From: Ceriagrion tenellum
Lineage: Eukaryota; Arthropoda; Insecta; Odonata; Coenagrionidae
Direction: 5' to 3'
Length of the DNA: 64,000 nucleotides
Assembly (NCBI GenBank): GCA_963169105.1
Contig: OY720636.1
Span: forward strand, 147,211,941-147,275,940
Positions 39,220-51,549 of the stretch are shown piece by piece; position 1 is the first letter of the stretch; the number at the start of each line of letters is the position of its first letter. A program made the translations under genes and the position numbers. The notes beneath the pieces were generated by a model, which did not search any database, had not been told where the DNA came from, and saw nothing but the letters and a program-made list of their open reading frames with translations.

Positions 39220-39600
39220 AGAGTTGGGAGGGAGAGATGGTGGCTTATTTAAGGAATCAACTCCCCGTCCTTTGATGAGGGCGACCTTAGCCGTGCGCGG
39301 GTGGCGAGGAGGGGAGTGGCGGGGGGTGAGGAAAGAGCGAGGGTGGTGACCGGAGAAGGCATTCACGTGCTTCGGGAAGGGCCGACGGCCAACGGGGAGG
39401 CGCTATTTACGCCCTCACGTGCGAGCCCGCTTCGGCTCTCGCAGCGAGCCGTCTTCAGCACAAAATGAGAGTGGAAGCACTCCCTTCGAGGTTATTATGA
39501 GGAAAGCAGGAAGAGGGCGCCGAGGTGGAATGCCTTTGCCCGAGGGAGGAAGAGCGCCCGGTAAACTCTTTTCACAAGACTTCCGCGTGAGAATCATTTC
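39220..39600. other. GC-rich island
   Basis: CpG-containing DNA with two E-box cores (CACGTG near 39365 and 39416) and repeated CGCGGGTGGCGAGG-like stretches. Frames open on both strands have low-complexity translations. Possibly regulatory. Confidence 0.4.
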
Positions 39601-39719
39601 CATTATCGCGGAGATACGATTGTGGATTAGGCATTTTCATTATTCACAGCCACCTCTTTTCCTCCTTTCTCTCCATTCAAGCATTCTCTTCTCCTTCTCG
39701 TCTCTCCACATGTCCAATT

Positions 39720-41050
39720 AAGGTTCAGGACAATTGGGCAGTAATCGTATGGAATATTTTAGAGCAGAGAAGGGATAAAAGACAAGCGCTGATTTTTTTA
39801 AATAAATAGTTGATATGTTGATCCCACTTTATATGAGAGTTTCCCAAGTTTCAAATTATTTTTTTTTAAGTTTCTAATATTTTGAGGTCACCGGTAGCCA
39901 AAAAGAAGTCACCATCGAACTTTTCCTACATGGTTGAAAAGATAGTAACAAGAGTTTAATTATTATTTATATTTAAACTGTTGCTATTGAACCATTACAT
40001 TGTTTTTATGGCCCACAGCATCTACGGCTCAACACATGCCCAAACATGCCGAAAACCTAGTTCCCAGGAAAATTACATTGAATATTTATTCCACAGCTTC
40101 AGAAAAAGCCTGCTCTATCGATGAACCCTTTAGGAAACCAAAATGGTGGGCAATAGCAAATGTTTACTCTCTAGGTATTCAACGAACCTGTTTCAGTACC
40201 AAGAAGGGGCATTTAGTTCCTATGTATCCTCAGAAATGTCTTTTTACTTTGGAAGACTTAGCAGCGAAATGTTCTGCATATTGGTCTCGCTATCTCAAAG
40301 ATTGTGGCTCGATTCCAAGCAAGAGCAGATTTTTTCTCATGAAAATGTACAAGTTTCATGTTATATATACTCAAATATTTTACCGAACTGTGGAATAGCA
40401 AAAATGGGTCAGTAGTAATTTATTATTATATTTCTTTCACCTAAATCCTTATTAATAGGAATGACCTTTTGGTATCTTTAAGAAATTAGGCTTAATACCT
40501 TCTAATTTTAGGTGGAATTTTAGATTTAAGGAGGATTCTGAGAAAAGCTCATCGCTTTTCCTGCACAAAAGAAGCAAATTTGAAGTGTTGGCTGCTGGCG
40601 AAACGCTGCGATTGCTGTAGAAGTTGGTATAGACACTAGAGAGGCATTGCGTATCGAGCAACTACTATATAAGTCGATTGGTACGTGCAAACCCGTCTTC
40701 ATGGGTTTGGGTTAAAAGACTACTGGTTCAACACCCAGGGATTCATTGTGTGATCGCCACCGCTGGGGAAATTTTTCAAAGGAATCTCGATTCCTGATTG
40801 GTATCATATAGTGAGCACTTCCAGAGAATTTTGCACCCTCTGCCGGCTGAGACATTAAGCTATGGAATCCGTAGTTTCTAATGATTCACAGGCTGTATTT
40901 CAAAGGTCGAGAGACCGAATTAACCTCCTCCCTTTCTTCGATACTCAAAGGATCCAACTTACAAGCAATTTAACCCAGTGAACTGCGGTTGGAAACGCAC
41001 ACTTTGTACTGTTCCCTCGGTGTTCCTCGGCAAACCCACCCCGGGGGGAG
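39720..41050. other. Unassigned DNA, one long plus frame
   Basis: The plus frame at 40000-40398 spans 132 codons, with a second plus frame overlapping it. I recognise no domain and see no splice or start context, so I do not call a gene. GGTTCAACACCC near 40727 resembles a Pol III box B but has no matching box A. Confidence 0.3.
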
Positions 41051-41057
41051 GTCGCTC

Positions 41058-41161
41058 AGGTAGTTCAACTAGCAAAAGCACTGGGCACGATATAGAGGGA
41101 TCCGGGTTCGAGTGCCGGTCAAGGCCAATGTAGAATTTTTCCTCTGTAGAATTTCGCACCT
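41058..41161 (+). mobile_element. tRNA-derived SINE, copy 1
   Basis: A box A-like TAGTTCAACTAGCAAAAGCA is followed about 25 bp later by a box B-like GGGTTCGAGTGCC, then by a tail AATTTTTCCTCTGTAGAATT that leads to TCGCAC. The same order and tail occur at 60585-60690. The head would derive from a tRNA gene, with internal Pol III promoter boxes. It is not a functional tRNA: the acceptor stem cannot be closed. Confidence 0.72.
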
Positions 41162-41164
41162 ACG

Positions 41165-44100
41165 TCGCTTGATTTATTCGCCGCTATATTTTCCAGTTTC
41201 CACGTACAAGGAATTTCTTACGTGTTCGTTAAACTTTCTCGCAAAGAAGCACTTGACACCACATCTAAGCAGAACTCTTCCATATAAGCAACTACTCCTC
41301 GACCGTGTAGTTTCTCTGAAATTGATTATGCATTGAACACGGTAGATGACTGTAATGAAGAGGCGCTTCCAAGTCAGTCGGCCAGCCAGAATGAATGGCC
41401 GCTTGATTCATAAATTCGGATGCAAATTAAGAACCGGAATTTCTCCCGACAACGAACATCAAACTCAACGCATATATTGAATTTAATTTCCACTCCCGTT
41501 AGCATTGCTTATACAATATGAGGAATGAAAAAGCACAAAACTTAAGCGCTTAAAAGGAACGACTGATAATGCTCATGATAATCTTATACGGTTATATCCA
41601 CTTTTGGGCTGGATAAATTAAACTGAGTCAAAGCTGGAGTGTTACTCTTCATAGTCAGTGATCACTACCAAAGGTATTTTCAAACACTTCTATCACTTCT
41701 AAAAGATTCCATTCTAATGCAGAACTGTAAAAACGGGCATACACACTAATCGTCCCATACGACGACAGAGATGGTGAAACCAAGTCGAGATCGATTTGGA
41801 GAGGGTTGGAGCTATGAATGAAGATACAACGGACCAAACCAGATGGAGGGCATATGTTGATGCGGCTAAATATCGACTTGAATATAAATGAGAGTAAATG
41901 TAAGTAGCATTTAAAAATTGGTGTGCCAGCCATACAATTTTACCCAGTCAAGCCAATCTCAAACTTCAAGTTTTGACTATACACTGAAACTCTGCATATA
42001 TTTCTGGTCTGTTAGCCACACATGGCTTACAAACTACATCAGGTGAGATCACAGATGGTCATTCAACTAATTAAGTTTTATTGAATCCTTTGACATGAAA
42101 TGACCCAGTCGCGATTTTAAGTGCAAGAGAACAATTTTGGTAGCATGCGAATTAAGAACTTTGAGGTACACAAACGGAATTTATTGATTTTAGAGAAATG
42201 GTAGATTGTTTTTATGTATCAGTAGCCCAAGTAACCGTAAATAAAATCCGCCAAATGCTAATTTTCCTATAGCAGCTCTGTTTAAATGGCAGAGCCGGAA
42301 GAGGAAGAGAATTTTATGAAGTCGTGGATTGCGAGGTGGAGCGGGACAGTTTTATAACACTTTACAGCGGATAAAGGGCAGAAAATGGAGGTTGAATGGT
42401 GTATTACACAATCCTACAAATGTATTTGCACTCGAAGAACCTGCTCTTACATTGTCTTCCATTGGCAAAAGAGTTCACCACCTCCTCAACAGTGTAAGTT
42501 TTCCGAGGGCAAGCAAGGAAACAGCAGGAAGCCTTCCATCTATGCACTGTTTACACTAGTCAATTAGTATACTAAATGGCCCGACTCATTTCATTTTCCC
42601 ATGAAGCTCTTTTTGGTTACATCATTCATGTGAATTGGGAGAAAGACTTTCAGTATAAAGTCAAGGTAAGAAGAAATAATTCTTGAAGGAAAATTTTACA
42701 CTCCAAAGAATAAAACATTGATAAACGCGTAATAAAAAACGAAAAATCAAATAAATATATGGAACATGATAATAAAATACCACCGTTTTTCAAATGATAA
42801 ATGTTAAAATTTTTAAAAGTGTACTCCATATAAATGGCTTATCACAAATGCCACGTATATGTAGAAAATACACCATTACCTAGCCAATTGTACATCTAAT
42901 ATGCCATTTAATATACTATTTAATGAGTGGTAATAAATTGGTGACACTTAAGAAGCTTTGTTCCTATTTTTAAACACTTTTTGATAAATAAATCTAACAA
43001 GTTTGATTCCGAAACTATTATACGCCAGTTATGCCTATAAAATTAAATGGGACTTTAATTGATGTGGGACACCAGCTAAAATTAGGAATTCCAGCAGTAA
43101 AATAAATACTAATAAAAGAGGGAGATAACTTTCCACCGCGCTACTAATAGGAGAAGTGATGCCTGACAAAAACATTCACACGGGAAATGAAATTTTAAAT
43201 GCAATATGCCGCCGCTAATTCAGTATTGCGCGGCGAACGGATTAGAAGGCAGATGCACAAGGGGTGCCGGAAGAGCGACGAACATCACCGAACGAGGAAG
43301 AGCTTCTGAAGCGGTGGCAAACTGTGTGGTAAATTCTAAAGGCCTAGCTATATCTCAGGTAAAAGGTAGGTATGCTTGAGGAACCAGAGTAATTGCTAGC
43401 CCGTACCATTAAATACTACTGTGAAGCACATAACATCCGAATGGTCAGTGTGTCCATTATCCAGTATCAAGTGATTTGATACATAAATAGTTTCCATTTC
43501 ACCTCGCGAAGTATCAATGAGCGCTTTTGGAAAGGAATATAATGATTGATCAATATTTCCATCTAAAGCTAATATTCAATGTGAGATAACTTTTCGTCAG
43601 AAGAAACAAAAAGATCGAAGGTTAAATGAGCTAAAGATACAGAATAATGATGATTGCCTATGTAGCTCAATGCAATGACTGTAGCACGTGCACTCCTATC
43701 TGGGTTTCAAGACATTTGCTGGTATGAAACAATCCATATTATCCAAGTAATACATAAGCGCAATGCAAGCGTTGAAGTCACTCATAACGTGTCGGTCGCT
43801 AAGTTAATTAGGTAATGTAAAACACCGGTATATTCCACTTTTCAGGAAAAATTATTACAAATATAAAATTTTTCAACACAGCTACACATCGTAATTATTT
43901 TTTCCATAAGAAAAGACGTGGGGGGTGACTGATTAATAATAGACATTTTTATGTTCAAACGTCACAATAGGCTGAGGGATACGAATGTAACGCAGGAAGA
44001 GGCGATTTTATAATGCTGAAGATTATTTACAAATGATAAAGACGAAGCAATAGTGGTAAATTATACTTAGGAACGATATGAATTTATAACATAATTTTAT

Positions 44101-45025
44101 TGTTTACAATATCATATAAATATTTTGAATTTATGATACTGCAAACATTGGCTAAATGCTTGCGAAAGATATATGAGGAGACTACAAGGTGTGTGCGTGC
44201 CGACAGGTAAGTCAAAGTCTCATAAACCTAGGTGAAGACGGTTAGTTGGGTGAATGTGGTACAAACACGAAGATTTTCTATTCAGAGGAGATTGGTGGAC
44301 TTTCAGAATAGAGAAATGCATGATGGAAGTTGCTTCATGTACTAGACACTAGCTGGTAAAACCAGACGGCGCTTAAACCTCAATTTCGAGTTTCACCTCC
44401 AGTTAGTTACACTCTCTTTGTCTTCAGTGTCATAACTATCACATCACCATACCTCAGTTTTTGTGCCGTTCTGGTACAGAAATAATCCTGGCAAGAATAC
44501 CGTCAAGTTATGATTTTAACTAGTTCAAGAACTATTTAAGGATATTCATCTATTGATAAATGACATGCATACATGTTTCCGTAATATATAATCCAAATTA
44601 TTAAACATATACGTTGAATGAAATATATACGTTATTGACGTATATATACATCATCGAGGAATGAAAGAGATTTACGCATCACTCGGCCTAAGGATTTATG
44701 ATCAACAGCGAGGCAAGCTACATCGCGTCCTATTCAAGACACTTAGGATTTTTTTAACTAAGGGTAAGCTTTAGCCGATCCTTCAACCCGTTCCATCAGG
44801 CAATATGACGGTCTTAATCCATATGTTTGGCGGTTGCGTCAGTGCTGACCACTAACCGTTCCCATTGGAATTTTCTATCACCCTTTTCCATACGTATGGA
44901 AGCTGGTACCCATTCTTTTCTTTTCTTCGCTGATATCATCCGCTTATTGGTCTAATCTAACTAGTTTTACGGGTAATTCGTGGGAAATATCCCATTTTAT
45001 GGAGAGATTTTTAGTCTTATTCAGC
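41165..45025. other. Unique AT-rich DNA, no gene seen
   Basis: Frames at 41655-41933 (minus) and 42329-42567 (plus) have no motifs. A small TATATACGT hairpin lies near 44625-44650. Confidence 0.4.
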
Positions 45026-45029
45026 ATAA

Positions 45030-45156
45030 TAGTGAGAGTTTCCTGCAGACCTGTGTCCCGCGATGATAATGTGGTAGAAGTCCCTCTTCCTTATCGCCTT
45101 TCCATACTCCTTCATACGTTCACTTACTGAGCGACCAGATTCTCCGAAGTACATCC
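45030..45156 (-). pseudogene. Penelope-like GIY-YIG endonuclease remnant
   Basis: On the minus strand this encodes MYFGESGRSVSERMKEYGKA followed by a short basic stretch and HIIIAGH, ending at a stop near 45030. Y(I/F)GE(T/S)GRS...R..EH is the second half of the GIY-YIG motif found at the C-terminus of Penelope-like retroelement polyproteins, and H....GH follows it at the usual distance. No RT domain is found upstream, where the frame is broken by a stop. It is a short dead fragment. Confidence 0.55.
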
Positions 45157-45159
45157 TCA

Positions 45160-46820
45160 AAAATATACTCAATGTTACTCAAAGTAAGATAATTAATCAT
45201 GCAACACACTTAAAAGATAAAATTAAATGCAGAATTTCGAAGAGTCAAAGAGAAAAGAAGTGCGGTTTTTAAGAGTTTAAGACATTCTGGTGAAGCGGAA
45301 CCGAAAGAAATGGCGAAATATAGCGAGGCAATGGGCGACGATGACGCGCCAAAAATCCTCTCATTTCTGAGCAATTAAGTAAAGGAGATGAAGAAAGAAC
45401 GTCCTCGAAGGATTTTGAATCCGAAAGGTAGATTAATGAGATGTTATAGCGTTGGGGTGATAAAAGCCTTTTCGATAATAATACTTTTCTCCGTTAATAG
45501 ACTGAACTGTGCCGATACTTTATATTTTCAGAATCACTCACAGTTTTAAAATTGTTGATAATTTATTTACCATTGTTATTTTAAAATATTATGTTTTAAA
45601 CATGCCTTCATAAAGCAAATTATTCTTTCCGTTCCCTAATATCATTAACGGAAATTTTCAGAGCGCCCCAGAATATGTGCGCAGCAGGTTCCAAATGTTT
45701 TCGCTCTCATTTATCACCTTATGATCTAATGCGCCTGATGACACTCCTTATATTTCATGACGCCTTAAAAGTAGATAACTGCTAAAAATCAGGAATTGTT
45801 TCCAAAAGAAGACTGCTACAAAGGGTTTTGTCCAACTTTTTTGTTTGATTTTAGCCGACTGTATGACGGCTCCATCAGTTCAATTCAGCCACATTTACAT
45901 GGATTTAATTTAACTAGCTCTCGGACCTTGTGGTTCCTTCTCTTCCCTTCCATTTGCATTCGTGGTGGTCAAGGCACGTATGTCCAGTGGGCTGCGATCC
46001 GGAGTTGAGGGCGGGGACGCCGAAAGAGAGGCGCGATGGATGGAGGGTGATGCATGGAGATTTGCATGGAATTAAAAGGCGTTCCGACGTATCGAATCGA
46101 TAACCATCGACAATTATTCCCACCATCGTTTGCATACACTGAGACTACATCTAAGGAGGTAGGAAAGAAAGGAAGAATCATCCCCCACAGAATCCTCCCA
46201 CCTCCACGGAGCAGTCTCTTGGCCCGTAACGGGAGATCCAGCACAGTCACGCGCACCGTTGCAAATAAATACATAAATCAGCCTATTTCCACAGTGAATT
46301 CTTAAAAAAACATTACCATGGCAAACAGCAAGCCATTTATGAATAGGCATTATCAGTATATATCCTTGGGCGTGATGGCGAAATTGTATTGTGTTGGAAT
46401 TCCTAACGTACATTCCCTACAAGCTTTTAATCATAGAGAACAATCGGCCTTTCCTTGCTAACGCCTTCAACATCAGAGACAATTCGCTTAGTTTGGAGTC
46501 TATTAAGGTTGTGCGAGTGAGATAGTTCCCTAATCATAACAGATACCATATTCGATATATACGTTTTAATTTCACCAACTGTGAGGTACTTGAATAAATA
46601 TTGCAACATTCATGGAGCAATAAAATAGTTTTACGTGACAGAAATTGTAAGTAATCAAATGAAAATATCTAAAAAGGTCTTTAATTTGGCTCATTTTTTC
46701 ACGCAGTACGTTTGAAACTCATTCAAAAAGGAAGGTTTGTTGTGATCCCGAAGAATTTACTGCGGTAACAATATGATTAATGTTAAAAAATAGTTGAGTG
46801 ATTTACACCCTGTTGATTTT
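45160..46820. other. Unique DNA, no gene seen
   Basis: Overlapping frames on both strands at 45796-46413 have no recognisable motifs. Confidence 0.4.
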
Positions 46821-46824
46821 TTAA

Positions 46825-47043
46825 AGAGATCTAGGTGTTAAAAATTCCTCATTTGTTAAATAACATCTCTCTGTAGTGCATACGCGTACCATTTCCCATA
46901 TAAAAGGGCTGGAATTTTTTGGCAAACATCTCTGAAAGTAATGTGGTAAGGGGTTGAGTTTTTTGTGTCAATGGAAGGGTGATATATTGTTCTTTAAAAT
47001 GAGACTGAATTCATTGATTTCTAAGTAAAATGATATTTCGCTC
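46825..47043 (+). repeat. Three-copy dispersed repeat, copy B
   Basis: Copy B matches the reverse complement of 57263-57475 well: ATTCCTCAT, TACCATTTCCCATATAAAAGGGCTG-like, GTAAGGG, GGAAGGGTGA and TTCATTGATTTCTAAGT blocks in order. It also matches 37035-37222. No terminal repeats or coding capacity were seen. Confidence 0.75.
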
Positions 47044-47274
47044 AAATCTTAAGCCCAATCTAAATAGTCAATCAAAAAAGACAGATGATGGTGACTGGAG
47101 GTCCATGGCAGGGGTGCCTGTCTGTCACTTTCTTTATAGTTCTCTCTTCACCTGCGCAGCATATAAGATATGGCTATTCTGCGACATCTATTGGATTATT
47201 CCTTAATTTAACCCTTCTCCAACTTGCCACAAATTGTCAAGAAGACTCTTTTTCACCTATGATAATGACTCGTG

Positions 47275-47645
47275 ATCTGCGAACAGACCTGGCAATTACA
47301 CTCCCAATACAAACAAAACTGTTTCAGGCGTTACTTTGTGGAAGTTTTTAATATTCATAATGAAAAGATAAAACTTGATTGATTCCACACTAATTTATTA
47401 AAACTGACCCAAGTTTCAGCAACTGAGTGCCATTTTCAAGGTACAACTTCTACCATGAAAAATGGCACTCAGCTGCTGAAACCTGGGTCGGTTTTAACAA
47501 ATTAGTGTGAAATTAAACAAGTTTTATCTTTTAATTATGAATAGTAAACTTCCGTTTAGAATTTTCTCGCTAGCACAATTCTCTCTTATTCAGGTTTGCT
47601 TGTATTGGGAGTGATAATTCCATTGTAAGCGGAGAGATCGCAATC
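47275..47645. mobile_element. Foldback (palindromic) element
   Basis: The core arms 47339-47443 and 47451-47554 pair around a 7-bp loop (47444-47450). By eye, identity is roughly 85-90%. Beyond a poorly matching interval the outer blocks pair again: 47291-47322 (with ACTCCCAATACAAACAAAACTG) against about 47602-47632. The whole is therefore one palindrome of up to about 370 bp. No transposase frame or clear target duplication is seen. Confidence 0.8.
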
Positions 47646-48930
47646 TAGGAATACCGTCACGCTTGTATATTGATTTACAGCTTTTCCCCACAAATTGCAG
47701 TGGGATCTATTAATTGGAAAATTCAAACTTACCAGTGAAAGCTAAAATGATTTATTTGTAATTACCACTACATTAAGTTAGAAATTAACATTAAAGCTTA
47801 CTACTAAATCAGGATTGAAGTGTTTCTGAAAGTAGGTCGAGGAAAGTAAATCAAGCGGCCATGAATTAGTTTTCAATCACATGTGTTGATATTCACTGTT
47901 AAAAATTTCACACTTCCCTCCGAAACTGAACGCACAGAAGCACATCCAATACGGTGATCGATAGAAATAAGAGTACGCAGAAAACGCAGTAATGATTATA
48001 ATGATGATTCCGCAAACTAAAATTCATTTTTGATGAGCACCTTCCTGTTGCAATTAACTTATGATAGTTGAAGCTCTCAATAAAGCCAAGCATTCTCGAA
48101 TTTGAGTTCATTTTAATTCAAGAAGAAAATAATTTTTATATAGGTTAAATTTAACTCGGTAAATACACCCCAGAACCATTAATTTTTAAAATGAACACGG
48201 CCTACTTGTGGCATCATCGCTGTAAAAGTGTTGATTTGAAGAGGACTCCGTAACCAGTTAAATTCATGAAAATTATTCACTCAAATGCTCCAGCATTACT
48301 AATGCATTTACTTTTACAAGTAAAGAGGCGAAATATAATAACCAGTAATACTCACTACTGGGAGTTTCACGGAATCTCTTTTTCGCCATTTGACATTTGG
48401 TGGTAAGAAGAAATTTGATAATTCGTCAATTTGTTATTGGCTTAACACACAATTTGTGATTTTTAATATCTAATCTAACAAACAATCACTATATAGTACA
48501 AAGAACATGATCTCAACATTAACCGCATTTTTCTTTAATATTAATGTATAATACAAGGGTAAACGATACTATATTTTTTCTACTATCTTACTCGCAATGC
48601 ACTTTTTCTGCGCTTGTAATATCGGATGGCTCTACGTGGAAAAGTATTGAAATTTTTTAAATTATCGGATTCGTTTTTTACAGCTTCGTTCTACTTCTTT
48701 TAAGTCCAGAAGAATTTTGTTGGAACAGAAATAAGAGAAGTAAAAATTCTCAAAATTTTCTGTCGTCACTCGCACCAGGCTGCATATAACTAGAAGTTTT
48801 GTTGGTAACGTTTCTCCAAAGTGTAATGCTATCAAGGATTCACTCATTTTAATGAAAATTGTCCTTAAATATTAATCTTTGAAAATAAATTTAGCGACAA
48901 AACTTGGTAGCTACTGATTACGCACAGTTG
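47646..48930. other. Unique AT-rich DNA, no gene seen
   Basis: Nothing recognisable was seen. Confidence 0.45.
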
Positions 48931-48936
48931 CAATAC

Positions 48937-49652
48937 ACAGGGTGTGTCAGGAGGAAAGTTTGAAACTTCTGGAGGAGGTAGGAGAGGTGATTTTAAGCAT
49001 TTTTTTATCACAGCAACATGGACTCGCAACTCCTTAGTTAACGACATATGGCAACGTAAATTTTTTTTCAGAAGTATTCTGTAATCACAATGAAAATAAC
49101 CGATTTCAACGACTAGCATTGATCGAGGAGATTTGAAACTTTGCACAGTGGTGCGTAAGATGTGTATTTTTCTTGTTTTGTTATCATAAATGCTATCGGT
49201 ATCTTATTTTCAAGATGGCTCTCGAATACTCGTTGAAATTTAGTTCTTCAAAAACAAATAATGTACGATAGCGCTCTTAATTTCAGAGATATCAAAAAAT
49301 GTGTAGGAATAAAACTTTCATTAAATTTATTTTTTAAGACATTACTGCAAAAATCACATCTCTATATTTTAAAATACGGAAGATATGGCAACTTAACTGA
49401 TGTTAATACAACGAGGCAACAAATGTTCTTGTAGATGAGAACTTTAATTTGCTTAGAGAACCTCGGCAATTGATGACACTAATCAAAACCTGCCTTTGAG
49501 AAAAAGACCCGAGGAGAATATACAACCAAGGTCATGGTCTGGTCTCTGAGAGTTACAAAGTTAACAGTCACAAAGACAACAAATACTCGTCGGTGGGGTT
49601 AAAAATATGGACGAACAGTTTCTCGCAATTCCAGAATCATTGTTAGACACGT
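48937..49652 (+). mobile_element. CAGGGTGT-ended repeat, left copy
   Basis: The segment starts with CACAGGGTGTGTCAGGAGG. It is the reverse complement of 51060-51546 over 48937-49340 and again over about 49566-49652. An extra ~225 bp (49341-49565) is absent from the other copy. The 93-codon minus frame inside (49146-48865) recurs in the other copy with few changes, but because it runs out of the element end it is not clearly a gene. The CAGGGTGT terminus next to TA suggests a DNA-transposon end with a TA target, which is inference. Confidence 0.75.
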
Positions 49653-49869
49653 TGATAATCGGTAATTTATCCGCACAACTTGAATGCTGCGTAGCATCTA
49701 ATCATGACCGGGCACGACGTAACAAAAGATAATTTTAAACTCGTAAATCATACAAGTAATAACCTATTAGACGCTTACGAGAGTATCTTTATTTTTTTAA
49801 ATAAAGCTAAACTTCTAAACAGCGACGCTGGATCCATCCCTCATTCCTCCCTCTACTCAGTTTTGAACT

Positions 49870-50260
49870 TTAAATAATTCGTTACGTCTTTTAACGGACG
49901 CCGTTATCCGCTCACTTCCTTTCCCTTTCCTCCCCCCCTCCCTCCAACGTTCAACTTTACGTCCGTTGCAACCCCCACTCCCTTTTACACCTCCCCCTTC
50001 ACATTCTCCCCCCCTTCCCCAATCATTTTCTTTGGTTGTTTCCATTCGCGTTTTGTTTATCGCCCTTCCCCCTCTCTCTTTCCCTATTGGATGATGTCTC
50101 TTTCCCGCCCCCTCCTCAGTTTACCTTTATTTACAACTCGGATGTCTTAACCCTTCCTCACTTCAACCTTGCGCTGACGTGACGCGTTACCTTCGGTTCG
50201 CTGAAGAGGGCTACTTTGTAGCCGAAATACGCGTATTCGACCCCCACCCTCGTCCTGTTG
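49870..50260. other. GC-rich, C/T-rich centre between the inverted repeats
   Basis: A C/T-rich tract (49920-50125) passes into CpG-rich DNA around 50170-50245. It sits between the two inverted copies and contains the hammerhead-like motif at 50192-50243. Confidence 0.4.
50192..50243 (+). ncRNA. Hammerhead-ribozyme-like motif
   Basis: The order is CTGAAGA (50201-50207), a stem GGCTAC-TTT-GTAGCC, GAAA (50224-50227), then a palindrome ATACGCGTAT. CUGANGA...GAAA is the hammerhead core. A stem I can form between GGTTCG (just 5') and CGACC (3') with one bulge. One extra G lies next to stem II and stem III has almost no loop, so activity is doubtful. Penelope-like and other retroelements are known to carry minimal hammerheads. 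Confidence 0.3.
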
Positions 50261-50360
50261 TGTTGATTTGATCACGCTCTTTTTGAGCTGATTCTCCCAT
50301 AAGTTGGGCCCATTTGTGTGTGTGAGTGAGTGATTTTGTGTGCTTGCGTAAATAAGCGGG

Positions 50361-50455
50361 CATCCTTAGCGGGGTCTCATTAGCCCTGTGAGGGATCCCA
50401 GGTTATAACCCAAACATCCTTAGCGGGGTCCCATTAGCCCTTGCAAAGGATCCTA
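50361..50455 (+). repeat. Short tandem duplication, period 54
   Basis: CATCCTTAGCGGGGTC followed by CATTAGCCC and a GGATCC occurs at 50361-50400 and again at 50415-50455. The two units differ at a few positions and in one small indel. Confidence 0.85.
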
Positions 50456-51059
50456 TTTGGGTTGTGTGTGTGCGTCTGTGTTTGGTCCCTGGCGAGGAAG
50501 TAACATTCCCGTAAACTATCACAGGGGGCTATTCTTGGTTGAGAGGCTGTGGTTGGTCGCTGCTGTGGTTTCCCAGCATACCAACACAGTAAGTTTGGTG
50601 TTTGTTGACGAAGGGTGCCAATTTTTTACGGCATTTGGAGACTTTCTCTGTTTTATTTTAATTGTCTAGCCGTAAGAAGCTCACCCCATCTTTGTGATGG
50701 CTTTCCATGGGGCGTGGAGGTCCTCATTCGTGGTCCGCTTTGTCTTCAGATTTAAAACCGATTAACTACTTTCTTCGGGGCCACATAAACGCTCGAGTGT
50801 ATTCGTATGAGGTCAATTATGCACATGAACTTGTATAAATAATAATCACTGCCGCAAAGTAAATAATAAATTAGCAAAAAATGTTTCAGGATGGAGGTTA
50901 TAACACTGCTGAAGCGTGCTCAAATGTCAACGTCGGTGGTGGGCATTTTGAGCAACTGAAATAAAGAGAGAAGGTATTTGTTTGAATTTGGTAAATATAG
51001 TTATCGATTCTTCGTTATGACGATGGTAGAATTGAAGCATTATGTCAAAGTAGTGAGCG

Positions 51060-51546
51060 TGTCTAACAATTGATTCTGGAATTGGGAGAAACTGTTCATC
51101 CATATAGTTAACCCCTCCGACGAGTATTTGTTTGTCAGTAACTTTTTTTAAATAAGTTTACTAAAAGTTTTATTCCTACACATTTTTTGATATCTCTGAA
51201 ATTAAGAGCGCTATCGTACATTATTTGTTTTTGAAGAACTAAATTTCAACGAGTATTCGAGAGCCATCTTGAAAATAAGATACCGATAGCATTTATGATA
51301 ACAAAACAAGAAAAATACATATCTTACGCACTACTGTGCAAAGTTTCAAATCTCCTCGATCAATGCTAGTCATTGAAATCGGGTATTTTCATTGTGATTA
51401 CAGAATACTTCTGAAAAAATTTTTACGTTGCCATAGCTCGTTAACTAAGGAGTTGCGACCCCATGTTGCTGTGATAAAAAAATGCTTAAAATCACCTCCA
51501 GTACCTCCTCCAGAAGTTTCGAACTTTTCTCCTGAAACACCCTGTA
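51060..51546 (-). mobile_element. CAGGGTGT-ended repeat, right copy
   Basis: Inverted partner of 48937-49652, ending in CTCCTGAAACACCCTGTA. It lacks the ~225-bp internal segment of the left copy. The plus frame 51336-51614 mirrors the minus frame of the left copy and runs past the repeat end, so it is not a separate gene. Either both copies are the long terminal repeats of one 2.6-kb element (48937-51546) or they are independent insertions in opposite orientation. Confidence 0.75.
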
Positions 51547-51549
51547 TTA

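Noticed and set aside
40000..40398. 132-codon plus frame
   Set aside because: No motif, a second frame overlaps it and no gene context; kept only as an unassigned frame.
40715..40760. Possible second SINE or tRNA from GGTTCAACACCC
   Set aside because: Only a box B-like string; no box A at the proper distance and no SINE tail.
44620..44655. Small TATATACGT hairpin
   Set aside because: Simple-sequence AT DNA readily gives such short stems by chance.
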